Below, one piece after another: positions 37,652-45,783 of a stretch of 64,000 nucleotides of DNA. The stretch spans positions 956,501-1,020,500 of the forward strand of contig CP003096.1 in assembly GCA_000233775.1 (NCBI GenBank), in the 5' to 3' direction. Below the pieces are notes generated by a model. The model had not been told where the DNA came from and ran no database searches. It saw only the letters and a list, made by a program, of their open reading frames with translations. Source of the stretch: Thermovirga lienii DSM 17291. GTDB taxonomy: Bacteria > Synergistota > Synergistia > Synergistales > Thermovirgaceae. Numbering within the stretch: the first letter of the stretch is position 1; each line of letters begins with the position of its first letter. Made by a program: the position numbers and the translations under genes.

Positions 37652-37714
37652 TTTTCCATTATCTCTTTCACTTTACCAAAGTAGACGGAACGAAATATAG
37701 GCTCATCTACACAA
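37652..37714. other. Right flank of the IS481-like element, no gene seen
   Basis: AT-rich sequence between the hairpin and the first target duplication. It probably contains the end of the IS481-like element, but I cannot place the boundary. The 13-base AAGATTAGTTCCC that begins at 37713 also occurs in direct orientation at 36418-36430 inside the 3' end of the transposase gene. Confidence 0.4.
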
Positions 37715-37731
37715 GATTAGTTCCCCATCTT
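37715..37731. repeat. Target-site duplication, left copy (17 bp)
   Basis: GATTAGTTCCCCATCTT, identical to 39307-39323 and directly abutting the left end of the 1575-bp element. Confidence 0.88.
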
Positions 37732-37765
37732 TGTCAACGGACAGTAAAAATGTCACCCTAAAAGG
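37732..37765. repeat. Left terminal inverted repeat of the 1575-bp IS
   Basis: 34 bases; about three quarters match the reverse complement of 39273-39306. The outer GGACAGT and inner TGTCACCCT blocks are identical in both. Confidence 0.85.
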
Positions 37766-37894
37766 TCTTTAACGGGACAGTGAAAATGTCCCCTTTTGGA
37801 TATTGTTTAGGCATAGATATTAGCCCTGCCAATGTGTTTTTTGTAGTTTAAGGCAGGGCTAGTTTTTTAAGTTTGTGTAAGTTTGTGGTAGTTA

Positions 37895-39253
37895 TCAATA
37901 TGGGGCATGTATTCCCCCCAATTCACCTTCCAGAGGATACCTTTTCTTGTTTTTATGATCTTTGGTTGTGCTGTTTATACTCCTACGCCATGGGTGATCC
38001 ATGGATGGTTTATATTTTCCCCTTGGCTTTGCCTTGTTTTCTAGGTTTTCTTCTTGGATAGCTTTCTTGTTACTGTCACTTGAGATAGCCTTTAGTTTAA
38101 AGTAATCGCCACTGTATAAAGCTCCAAGGGAACCATCGAGATGCCTTGTAACACAAACAGGGCTTTTGGGCTTCAGAGGTACCACGTGCCCTTTAGAATC
38201 TAACAGCTGATAAGTACTACCCCCATAAGATATTGTGGATCCATTTGAAGCTTTTCTGTGACTCCTTATGCATATGATTTTATGCAAAGACTCTAATCCA
38301 GGGTTTGCCCTGAATGCCTGTTCTTTATCTTCTGCCCTTACAGCGAAACGGCTGTTAAACCTCTTTTTGAAATCACACAGAAAATCATTGGCATCTTCCA
38401 TGGTGCAAATATTTGCTATCCTAAGCTCTACGATCAAACGACTCTGCAGGGTCTCCCAAAGACGCTCTATACGCCCCTTTGCTTGAGGTGAACGAGCCTT
38501 TATATGGGTTATGCCCAGCTGATTTAACACCTCTCCAAACTGAGTAAGCTTAACTCTTTCTCCTTTAAGCTCTTCCTCTATGGAGAGCTTGTCTCCTTTA
38601 GGAGAAAAGAATATAGAATGACCGTCACTGTAAATACTCCTGGGAACCCCGTAATCTTCCACCATCTGCTTCAAAACATGCAGATACCCCAATAAATCTT
38701 CATTGGGCCTGAAATAAAGGCCAAAAATCTTCCCCGTAGCGTCATCTATGGCTCCATGAAGACATAGCTTGGAGCACCTTCCTTCAAGCCAATCATGGGG
38801 ACTGGCATCACACTGTACCAACATGCCCTCCATGGACATTCGATTCCTAGTACGCCTCCTCCTCGGAGTCTTGTGAGTGTGCTTGTTGGGTATTGATGCC
38901 TCCTTGAGAATTCGACCTACAGTCTTGGCCGACACAAATATTCCATCGTGCTCTTTCATTAGCTCCGACATGTGTTGGTAGCTGGCTCCATGGTATTTAC
39001 CCACTGCAAAACCTACTATGGCCTCTTTTACCTCTTTGGACGTAGCATGTTTAGGCTTCCTTCCCCTGTTACCATGCGCCAACGCTGCTATACCTCTTTC
39101 CTTCACCCCTGCCTTCAGCCTTTTTATTTGACGCTCACTCAACCCTAATACACACGACGCCTCCTTCACCGTCACAACACCATCCATCAACCGCTCCATA
39201 ACATATACACGCCTGGATTCCTTCTCGCTCAAATATACGTCACCCCTACTCAT
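37895..39253 (-). CDS. DDE transposase of the 1575-bp IS
   Basis: A 452-residue intact transposase. An N-terminal HTH (about 15-60, VTVKEASCVLGLSERQIKRL) is followed by a second helical region and the RNase H-like core with D149 (VQCDASPHDWLEGR), D210 (SIYSDGHSIFF) and E263 (AKGRIERLWETLQSRL). The C-terminal tail is basic and ends near the typical KPSMDHPWRR motif. It starts at ATG 39253, within the inner repeat region, with no SD, as is common for IS genes. Frame and catalytic residues are intact, so the element is potentially active. Confidence 0.92.
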   Translation of the reverse strand: MSRGDVYLSEKESRRVYVMERLMDGVVTVKEASCVLGLSERQIKRLKAGVKERGIAALAHGNRGRKPKHATSKEVKEAIVGFAVGKYHGASYQHMSELMKEHDGIFVSAKTVGRILKEASIPNKHTHKTPRRRRTRNRMSMEGMLVQCDASPHDWLEGRCSKLCLHGAIDDATGKIFGLYFRPNEDLLGYLHVLKQMVEDYGVPRSIYSDGHSIFFSPKGDKLSIEEELKGERVKLTQFGEVLNQLGITHIKARSPQAKGRIERLWETLQSRLIVELRIANICTMEDANDFLCDFKKRFNSRFAVRAEDKEQAFRANPGLESLHKIICIRSHRKASNGSTISYGGSTYQLLDSKGHVVPLKPKSPVCVTRHLDGSLGALYSGDYFKLKAISSDSNKKAIQEENLENKAKPRGKYKPSMDHPWRRSINSTTKDHKNKKRYPLEGELGGIHAPY

Positions 39254-39272
39254 GGTGACATTTTCTCTGTCC

Positions 39273-39306
39273 CCTTACAGGGTGACAATATCACTGTCCG
39301 GTAACA
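39273..39306. repeat. Right terminal inverted repeat of the 1575-bp IS
   Basis: 34 bases forming the imperfect inverse of 37732-37765; ends with GTAACA directly beside the right target duplication. Confidence 0.85.
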
Positions 39307-39323
39307 GATTAGTTCCCCATCTT
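39307..39323. repeat. Target-site duplication, right copy (17 bp)
   Basis: Same 17 bases as 37715-37731. Its last two bases (TT) are the first two of the TTGACA -35 box of the tRNA-Leu promoter. Confidence 0.88.
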
Positions 39324-39350
39324 GACAGAACACGTTGAGCAGTGTAATAT
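39322..39350 (+). promoter_or_regulatory. Promoter of tRNA-Leu
   Basis: Perfect TTGACA at 39322-39327 and TAATAT at 39345-39350, 17 bp apart. Predicted start about 39357, seven bases before the tRNA. The insertion sequence stops exactly at the -35 box. Confidence 0.8.
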
Positions 39351-39363
39351 CCTGTACGCACGC

Positions 39364-39450
39364 GGGAGAGTGGTGGAACTGGTATACACGAGGGACTTAA
39401 AATCCCTTGGCTGAAAAGCCTTGAGGGTTCGAATCCCTTCTCTCCCACCA
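39364..39450 (+). tRNA. tRNA-Leu (UAA)
   Basis: 87 bases, class II with a variable arm (TGGCTGAAAAGCC region) and CCA encoded. The acceptor GGGAGAG pairs with CTCTCCC; the stem AGGGA/TCCCT holds the loop CTTAAAA with anticodon UAA. Confidence 0.96.
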
Positions 39451-39468
39451 ATAAAGCCTGGTGTGCTA

Positions 39469-39477
39469 TGATATAAT
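39469..39477 (+). promoter_or_regulatory. Extended -10 promoter for tRNA-fMet
   Basis: TGATATAAT: a TG extension directly before TATAAT (39472-39477). No good -35 is seen. The predicted start lies about 20 bases upstream of the initiator tRNA. Confidence 0.5.
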
Positions 39478-39504
39478 AGTTAACGATAGAGAAGCAGCTG
39501 ACAT

Positions 39505-39583
<79 letters not shown>

Positions 39584-39585
39584 AA

Positions 39586-39662
39586 GGCGGTGTAGCTCAG
39601 ATGGCGAGAGCATGCGGTTCATACCCGCAGGGTCAGTGGTTCGAATCCACTCACCGCCACCA
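39586..39662 (+). tRNA. tRNA-Met (CAU), elongator
   Basis: 77 bases, CCA encoded. The acceptor GGCGGTG pairs with CACCGCC; the stem TGCGG/CCGCA holds the loop TTCATAC, anticodon CAU. It resembles elongator Met more than the lysidine-modified tRNA-Ile (CAU), but the latter cannot be excluded by eye. It begins four bases after tRNA-fMet. Confidence 0.9.
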
Positions 39663-39673
39663 CTGAGAAGATG

Positions 39674-39709
39674 ACAAGAGGGTGGATTATTTCCTCCCTC
39701 TTGTTTTAT
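39674..39709 (+). terminator. Intrinsic terminator of the tRNA cluster
   Basis: ACAAGAGGGTGG (39674-39685) pairs with CCTCCCTCTTGT (39693-39704) with one mismatch, followed by TTTTAT. Confidence 0.85.
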
Positions 39710-39807
39710 GTTGGGAAGGAATTATGTTTTGCAATAAAACCTACTTTTTGGCTACCCCTGGATGGGTTAAAATTTTGTGTATGTAATGCTAAGATAGGAT
39801 AAATAGG

Positions 39808-41211
39808 ATGGGGATTAAGGTTAAGGATGATAATTGGTACGTGAAGAGAGTTTTGGAAGCAGGAGCAAGGCAAGGGTGGCTAGAAGAGCCTTGTGGCAAG
39901 ATGGTTGTTGCTGTCTCAGGAGGAAGCGATTCTGTAGCTTTACTGTGGCTCCTTTGCCAGGTCTGGGACAAGGATAAACTTGTTGTTGCTCATGTGGACC
40001 ATGGTATAAGAAAGGAAACTTCAAAAAGAGATGCTCTTTTTGTGAGAAACTTGGCTGAATCTTGGGGATTGAATATAGCCTTGCTGCAGGTTGAGGTGCC
40101 AAAGCTATGCAAAAAAGGGGAGAGCATTGAGGTCGCTGCCAGGAGAATTAGGTATGATTTTTTTGAGAAGACTGCCAAGTCTGTAGGAGCAAGATGGATA
40201 GCTTTAGGGCACACCGCCAATGATCAAGCGGAGACAGTGTTACACAATATAATAAGAGGTTGTGGTATAAAGGGCCTCGCGGGAATCCCCGAAAGGCGAG
40301 GAAAGATAGTAAGACCCATTATTGACTTTTACCGGAAAGAGCTGATGGAGCTCTTGAGGAGTAAAGGGATAGAATGGGTTTCCGACGAAACGAACGATGA
40401 AACCATATATACGAGAAACAAAATAAGACTTAATTTGATTCCCTACATCGAAAGAAACTTCAACAAACAGTTTGTCAAGCATTTGTTGGGAATATCAGAG
40501 ATTGCAAGACCTTTGGCCAACTTAGTTGAAGAGGAAGCTGCCAAGCTAGATCTTTGGAGTAGCAAGAATGTTCCGGGAATGCTTAAGGCGTGGGAAAGGA
40601 GCGTTATTCTGCGGCGTGGTTTAGATAGAGGGTTGGAAGTTATATTGCTGGAAGGAAAAAGAAGAAATCTTAAGCCCCTTTCTAGAGAAAGAATTTCTGT
40701 ACTTAGAGAGTTGCTGAACAAAAGGAGTTTTTGGCGATTTCAATGGGAAAGGGACATTGAAATCGTAGGCGAAAAGGATTTGATTGTCTTTCGTCGCAGA
40801 GAACAGGCGGAGAAAAGGGAATTCATAGAAAAAGAAATTCTTGTTCCTGGATCGAACGCAACAGGAAAACTCAAGTGGGATGACTGGAGCATAGAATGGA
40901 AAAGAGCAGAAAAGGAAGAAAGGAAAGTTAAGTTGGGTGTTTTTTCTGCCTGCGTTCCTTTTGACAATAATTACAAGATTATGAGCATTGGGCGCTTTAT
41001 GACTTCCTCCGTCGAAAAGTGTTTAAAAGAAAAAGTTAAAACAGAATGGCGCTCCATGAAGGAAAGGCCAGTTGTTACCGACGAGAAAAGAATATTATGG
41101 ATTCCTGGAACGGGAGGCATAAATTTAGAAGCGAGTGGAAAAGAGCAGCAGCTATTGATCTTGAAAGCGCATATAAAAGAAAGGAGATTTTTACAGGATG
41201 GACAGATATGA
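39808..41211 (+). CDS. tilS: tRNA(Ile)-lysidine synthase
   Basis: Converts C34 of tRNA-Ile (CAU) to lysidine with ATP so that it reads AUA and is charged with isoleucine. It has 467 residues. The PP-loop ATP site SGGSDS is at 37-42. Other marks are HVDHGIRKETSKRDALFV, the ALGHTANDQAETVLHNIIRGCGIKGLAGIP segment and DETNDETIYTRNKIR. The C-terminal half is less conserved. It starts at ATG 39808 with TAGGAT just upstream and overlaps hpt by 14 bases, giving the common tilS-hpt-ftsH order. Confidence 0.95.
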   Translation: MGIKVKDDNWYVKRVLEAGARQGWLEEPCGKMVVAVSGGSDSVALLWLLCQVWDKDKLVVAHVDHGIRKETSKRDALFVRNLAESWGLNIALLQVEVPKLCKKGESIEVAARRIRYDFFEKTAKSVGARWIALGHTANDQAETVLHNIIRGCGIKGLAGIPERRGKIVRPIIDFYRKELMELLRSKGIEWVSDETNDETIYTRNKIRLNLIPYIERNFNKQFVKHLLGISEIARPLANLVEEEAAKLDLWSSKNVPGMLKAWERSVILRRGLDRGLEVILLEGKRRNLKPLSRERISVLRELLNKRSFWRFQWERDIEIVGEKDLIVFRRREQAEKREFIEKEILVPGSNATGKLKWDDWSIEWKRAEKEERKVKLGVFSACVPFDNNYKIMSIGRFMTSSVEKCLKEKVKTEWRSMKERPVVTDEKRILWIPGTGGINLEASGKEQQLLILKAHIKERRFLQDGQI

Positions 41212-41737
41212 GTTGGGAGATATTCTTTTAGGCAGGGACGTCATAAGAAACAAAGTTAAAGAACTTGCCCAGGAGCTCTCTTTGTATTATAAAGATAAGC
41301 CAGTGCATGTAATAGGAGTTCTCAAAGGGTCTGTCATCTTCCTTTCAGACCTGATAAGGGAAATGGATGCTAAGGTGCATATGAAGCTTGATTTCTTGAG
41401 TGTTTCATCCTACGGTGCATCTACCAAGTCCAGCGGAGTCGTCAAAATCAACAAGGATTTGGATGAGAGCGTCGTAAATAAAAATTTACTTATAGTCGAA
41501 GATATAGTGGACACTGGTTTGACGTTGCAATACTTAGTCAATATCCTTAAAGAAAGATCTCCGAAGGAAATAAAAATATGTTCCCTTTTGGACAAACCGG
41601 AAAGGCGAGTTGTAGATTTAAAGGCAGATTTTTGTGGTTTCACCATTCCGGACGAATTTGTAGTAGGATATGGTTTGGATTATGGGGGTTATTGGAGAAA
41701 CCTGCCAGATATACATGTATTAAGAAAGGTTAACTAG
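41198..41737 (+). CDS. hpt: Hypoxanthine phosphoribosyltransferase
   Basis: Purine salvage enzyme joining hypoxanthine or guanine to PRPP. It has 179 residues. The PRPP-binding loop is LLIVEDIVDTGLTLQYL. The flexible-loop region is LSVSSYGASTKSSGVVK, and base contacts come from KADFCGFTIPDEFVVGYGLDY. AAAGGAGA precedes ATG 41198. It follows tilS and precedes ftsH by 45 bases. Confidence 0.95.
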   Translation: MDRYELGDILLGRDVIRNKVKELAQELSLYYKDKPVHVIGVLKGSVIFLSDLIREMDAKVHMKLDFLSVSSYGASTKSSGVVKINKDLDESVVNKNLLIVEDIVDTGLTLQYLVNILKERSPKEIKICSLLDKPERRVVDLKADFCGFTIPDEFVVGYGLDYGGYWRNLPDIHVLRKVN

Positions 41738-41782
41738 ATAACGAAACAAGAAGATGCCCCTAAGAAGAAAGGTGGGAAAGCC

Positions 41783-43657
41783 TTGGGACGAATGGCAAAA
41801 AATTTAGGATTGTATTTGGTGCTTATAGTGCTCGTAGTGAGTTTGGTGAACTTGTTTTTGTCGCCAACTCACGCTCCGTCTGAATACGAACCGATTTCTT
41901 ACAGCGAATTCCTATCTGCTTTCAGGTCAGGGCAGATTGAGTCTGCAGAAATAGATGGGAACACCATAAGAGGAGAAAGGTTGGATGGTAGGAAGTATAC
42001 AACCATAGGAGTAGGCGTAGGGGAACTTGCGAAGGAGATGGCCGATAAGGGAGTAGATGTGAAGGTCCTACCTCCGCAACAAGCTCCGTGGTGGGCTTCG
42101 ATGATGACTTCACTTTTTCCGACATTGCTTTTGATTGGGGCATGGATTTTCATTTTGTATCACATGCAGGGTGGAGGCAATAGAGTGATGGGCTTTGCCA
42201 AGAGCAAGGCAAAGCTTTACTTGGATAATCGGCCTAAAGTTACTTTTGCCGATGTTGCTGGTTGCGATGAATCCAAGGAAGAATTGGCGGAAGTGGTTGA
42301 ATATCTCAAAGATCCTTCTAAATTTTCGAAGCTAGGGGCAAAGATCCCCAAAGGAGTGCTACTATTGGGACCCCCTGGCTCAGGTAAGACATTGCTCGCA
42401 AGGGCTTGTTCAGGTGAGGCAGATGTGCCCTTCTTTAGTATAAGTGGCTCTGACTTTGTCGAGATGTTCGTGGGTGTCGGGGCTGCTAGAGTTCGTGATA
42501 TGTTTGAACAAGCGAGGAAATATCAGCCATGCATAGTTTTCATTGATGAAATTGATGCGGTGGGTCGCCATAGGGGAGCAGGTCTTGGTGGTGGCCACGA
42601 TGAGAGGGAGCAGACTTTGAACCAGTTGTTGGTCGAAATGGATGGCTTCGATGAGAACAGCGGGATTATATTAATAGCGGCCACCAATAGGCCGGATATC
42701 CTTGACCCTGCTTTATTGCGACCAGGTCGTTTCGATAGACAAATAGTCGTGGATAGACCTGACCTTAAAGGCCGCGAAGCTATTCTTAGAGTGCACGTTA
42801 AAAAGGTTAAGCTTGACGATGACGTGGACTTAGCGGTCATAGCCAGAAGAACTCCGGGCTTTGTGGGTGCCGATTTGGCCAATTTGGTAAATGAGGCTGC
42901 GCTTTTGGCTGCACGACAGGGTAAAGATAAGATAGGAATGGCAGAGTTTGAGGAAGCCATCGACAGGGTTATCGCTGGTCCCGAAAGGCGAAGCAGGCTC
43001 ATCTCTGAAAGGGAAAAGGAGATTATTGCTTATCATGAAGTCGGACATGCTCTTGTGGCCAAGCTTATACCTGGATGTGACCCTGTACATAAAGTTTCTA
43101 TTATTCCTAGAGGGCACAGGGCTTTGGGGTACACCCTTCAGCTTCCCGAGGAAGACAGATTTTTGATGTCCAAGAAAGAACTACTCAATAGAATTTCGGT
43201 ACTTCTGGGAGGGCGTGTTGCTGAGGAACTACATTTTGACGATGTTACCACTGGAGCTCAGAATGACCTTGAGAGGGCAACTCAAATAGCAAGACAGATG
43301 GTTACCGAGTTCGGCATGAGTGACCGTCTGGGACCAGTTACATTAGGTAAAAAACATCACGAAGTTTTCCTGGGAAGAGACATAATGGAGGACAGAAATT
43401 ACAGTGACGAAGTCGCATACGCCATTGACCAAGAAGTGAGGAGAATCATAGACGAGTGCTATGAACAAGTTAAGAACCTGTTGGAGCAGCACAGAGCTGT
43501 CCATGTAAAAGTAGCGAAAGTGCTACTGGAGGAAGAGGTGATAGAAGGTCCACGGTTGGATGAGATATTGAAGGAAAACCTGGTGGAGGAAGAAGCAGGG
43601 ACTTTGTCTGAAGAAACGAATTCAAGGGGATTGGAAGAGGCCAACCAGGAAATATAA
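41783..43657 (+). CDS. ftsH: ATP-dependent zinc metalloprotease FtsH
   Basis: Hexameric membrane AAA+ protease that extracts and degrades membrane and regulatory proteins. It has 624 residues. There are two membrane segments (about 9-27 and 111-127) flanking a periplasmic loop. Walker A GPPGSGKT is at 196-203, Walker B in [11 protein letters not shown], and the SRH in RPGRFDRQI. The zinc site is HEVGH at 418-422 (usually HEAGH) with downstream [13 protein letters not shown] start at TTG 41783, seven bases after AGGTGG; ATG 41792 is too far from it. A terminator follows at 43724. Confidence 0.97.
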   Translation: MGRMAKNLGLYLVLIVLVVSLVNLFLSPTHAPSEYEPISYSEFLSAFRSGQIESAEIDGNTIRGERLDGRKYTTIGVGVGELAKEMADKGVDVKVLPPQQAPWWASMMTSLFPTLLLIGAWIFILYHMQGGGNRVMGFAKSKAKLYLDNRPKVTFADVAGCDESKEELAEVVEYLKDPSKFSKLGAKIPKGVLLLGPPGSGKTLLARACSGEADVPFFSISGSDFVEMFVGVGAARVRDMFEQARKYQPCIVFIDEIDAVGRHRGAGLGGGHDEREQTLNQLLVEMDGFDENSGIILIAATNRPDILDPALLRPGRFDRQIVVDRPDLKGREAILRVHVKKVKLDDDVDLAVIARRTPGFVGADLANLVNEAALLAARQGKDKIGMAEFEEAIDRVIAGPERRSRLISEREKEIIAYHEVGHALVAKLIPGCDPVHKVSIIPRGHRALGYTLQLPEEDRFLMSKKELLNRISVLLGGRVAEELHFDDVTTGAQNDLERATQIARQMVTEFGMSDRLGPVTLGKKHHEVFLGRDIMEDRNYSDEVAYAIDQEVRRIIDECYEQVKNLLEQHRAVHVKVAKVLLEEEVIEGPRLDEILKENLVEEEAGTLSEETNSRGLEEANQEI

Positions 43658-43691
43658 CCTCTTACCATATTATACCGTGTGGATGTCCTGT

Positions 43692-43720
43692 TTCACTTAA
43701 AATCCCTTGCATTATATAAT
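43692..43720 (+). promoter_or_regulatory. uvrBA promoter
   Basis: TTCACT at 43692-43697 and TATAAT at 43715-43720, 17 bp apart. The predicted start near 43727 falls inside the 5' arm of the following hairpin. No SOS box is recognised. Confidence 0.65.
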
Positions 43721-43723
43721 AAA

Positions 43724-43757
43724 AGGACGCTCAAAAATTTGGGCGTCCTAATTTTTT
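43724..43757 (+). terminator. Intrinsic terminator of tilS-hpt-ftsH
   Basis: AGGACGCTC (43724-43732) pairs with GGGCGTCCT (43741-43749), nine pairs with one G-U, then AATTTTTT. It lies between the uvrB -10 box and the uvrB start. Confidence 0.85.
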
Positions 43758-43782
43758 GAGAAGAGGAGAGCGATTTGATCCA

Positions 43783-45783
43783 ATGGATGAGCGTTTCAAA
43801 TTGGTTGCACCTTGGTCGCCAGAGGGAGATCAACCTATTGCCATTGCTAAGTTAGTTGAAGGTTATGAAAAAGGTTTAAATAAACAATGTTTGATGGGGG
43901 TCACTGGTAGTGGGAAAACCTTCACTATGGCATGCGTCATAGAAAGGTTACAATTGCCTGTTCTGGTCTTGGCTCACAATAAAACGTTGGCCGCTCAGTT
44001 GTACAGCGAGTTCAAGAGCTTTTTTCCTGATAATGCGGTCCATTACTTCGTGAGTTACTATGATTACTACCAGCCAGAAGCTTATGTCCCATCTAATGAT
44101 ATTTACATAGAGAAAGATGCATCTATCAACGAGAAGATAGAGAAATTGCGTCTTGCTACCACTAAAGCTTTGCTGGAACGAAATGATGTAATTGTGGTTT
44201 CAAGCGTTTCTTGCATTTATGGCATAGGCAAGAAAAAAAATTACGAAGAGGCGGTTTTGGAAATCAAAACGGGCATGACCCTTCCCAGAAGAGAGTTCTT
44301 TAAAAGATTAGACCATAATTTTTATAAGAGAAACGACTATTCTTTGGAGCCAGGAACCTTCAGGGTCAGAGGAAACATAATAGATATATTCCCTGCGTAC
44401 AGCGATAGTGCGGTGAGAGTGATATTCGAAGATGAAGATGTTGAGGAAATAATGGAGATTGACCCCTTGAGTGGAAAAATATCAGGGAGGAAAAATAGGA
44501 TTAGAATTTACCCCTCGCAACACTACATTACTTCTGGAGAGGCCATCAACAAAGCCTTGAAGGAGATAGAAAAGGAGCTTGAAGAGAGGCTTTTGGTTCT
44601 AAGAAGCGAGGGCAAACTTTTGGAGGCCCAAAGGCTTGAGAGCAGGACCAGATATGATATGGAAATGTTGAAAGAAGTCGGGTATTGTTCTGGGATAGAG
44701 AATTATTCTAGATACCTAGATGGCCGTGAACCTGGCGAGCAGCCAGGGACGCTGCTTGATTTTTTCCCCAAAGATTTTTTGATCATCATAGACGAATCTC
44801 ACATAACTATTCCCCAAATAAGAGGAATGTATAACGGCGATAGAGCAAGGAAGCAAACATTGGTAGATTATGGTTTTAGATTACCATCATGTTTGGACAA
44901 CCGACCTTTAAAGTGGGAGGAGTTTGAAAAATATTTGCGAAAGGTTTGCTTTGTGTCGGCGACTCCTGGAGATTGGGAGTTGAAAGTGTCTGATCAAGTG
45001 GTCGAACAAGTAGTCAGGCCTACAGGTGTAGTTGATCCTGAAGTTGAGGTTGCTCCAGCATCAGCGCAAGTAGATGATCTTGTCGGTAGGCTTAAAGATG
45101 TAATAGCTAGAGGTGAAAGGGCCTTGGTCACGACCCTGACTAAAAGGTCCGCAGAAGATATGGCAGAGTACTTTCAAGAGCTGGGGCTTCCGGTCAAATA
45201 TATACATTCTGAGTTGGATGCCTTTGAAAGGGTGGAACTCTTGAAGGAGTTGAGAAGAGGGGATATTGCAGTCTTGATCGGGGTTAACCTTTTGAGGGAG
45301 GGCCTTGATCTTCCGGAAGTCTCTTTAGTTGCCATAACGGACGCAGATAGAGAGGGTTTTTTGAGATCTCATAGGTCTCTTATACAAATGATAGGCAGAG
45401 CAGCTAGAAATACTGCAGGTAAGGTTGTATTGTATGCCGACCGCCTAACGGACAGCATACGAGCTGCTGTTGAGGAGACAGAAAGAAGAAGGCGTCTCCA
45501 GATGGAGTTCAACAAACAAAGAGGAATAGAACCTAAATCAATCAGCAAGAAGGTTATTTCCATACTGCCAGAAGAACTTGAAATGGCAGGAAAACTTCAT
45601 TCTCCTGACTATCGTGAGGAGAAAAAGTTGACCAAGCACGAGCTTGAGAGATTGATGTGGGAAGCAGTAGAGCGTTTGGATTTTGAGCGAGCTGCAGAGA
45701 TAAGAGATATTATTAATCAAAGGTTTGCAGGTGGTGAAGAGCTTGTCTCGAGAAATAATAGTAAAAGGCGCGAGAGAACATAA
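43783..45783 (+). CDS. uvrB: UvrABC system protein B
   Basis: Damage-verifying helicase-like subunit of nucleotide excision repair; it receives DNA from UvrA and recruits UvrC. It has 666 residues. Walker A GVTGSGKT is at 39-46. The beta-hairpin has the YYDYYQPEAYVPSNDIYIEKD segment, and helicase motifs include GVNLLREGLDLPEVSLV and the QMIGRAARN motif. The UVR motif for UvrC ends the protein (LMWEAVERLDFERAAEIRD). I start at ATG 43783; AGAGGAGAG lies about twelve bases upstream, and the TTG at 43756 is before it. Confidence 0.97.
   Translation: MDERFKLVAPWSPEGDQPIAIAKLVEGYEKGLNKQCLMGVTGSGKTFTMACVIERLQLPVLVLAHNKTLAAQLYSEFKSFFPDNAVHYFVSYYDYYQPEAYVPSNDIYIEKDASINEKIEKLRLATTKALLERNDVIVVSSVSCIYGIGKKKNYEEAVLEIKTGMTLPRREFFKRLDHNFYKRNDYSLEPGTFRVRGNIIDIFPAYSDSAVRVIFEDEDVEEIMEIDPLSGKISGRKNRIRIYPSQHYITSGEAINKALKEIEKELEERLLVLRSEGKLLEAQRLESRTRYDMEMLKEVGYCSGIENYSRYLDGREPGEQPGTLLDFFPKDFLIIIDESHITIPQIRGMYNGDRARKQTLVDYGFRLPSCLDNRPLKWEEFEKYLRKVCFVSATPGDWELKVSDQVVEQVVRPTGVVDPEVEVAPASAQVDDLVGRLKDVIARGERALVTTLTKRSAEDMAEYFQELGLPVKYIHSELDAFERVELLKELRRGDIAVLIGVNLLREGLDLPEVSLVAITDADREGFLRSHRSLIQMIGRAARNTAGKVVLYADRLTDSIRAAVEETERRRRLQMEFNKQRGIEPKSISKKVISILPEELEMAGKLHSPDYREEKKLTKHELERLMWEAVERLDFERAAEIRDIINQRFAGGEELVSRNNSKRRERT

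Larger units (their letters stand above)
37732..39306 (-). mobile_element. Complete 1575-bp insertion sequence (ISNCY/IS1202-like) with 17-bp target duplication
   Basis: Bounded by imperfect 34-bp inverted repeats (37732-37765 and 39273-39306), both beginning TGT and sharing CGGACAGT and TGTCACCCT. Related subterminal GGGACAG...AAAATGTC motifs lie just inside each end (37773-37792; 39252-39277). It carries a single DDE transposase gene on the - strand. The 17-bp duplication is perfect, so insertion is probably recent. Family naming (ISNCY, IS1202/ISDol1 type) comes from the transposase style and long duplication and is not certain. Confidence 0.87.

Noticed and set aside
37895-38061. Small + strand frames within the transposase genes
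   Set aside because: They lie opposite well-supported transposase coding sequence and show no family features or ribosome-binding sites.
43681-43782. SOS (LexA) box before uvrB
   Set aside because: No dyad resembling CGAAC-N4-GTTCG or CTGT-N8-ACAG was found.
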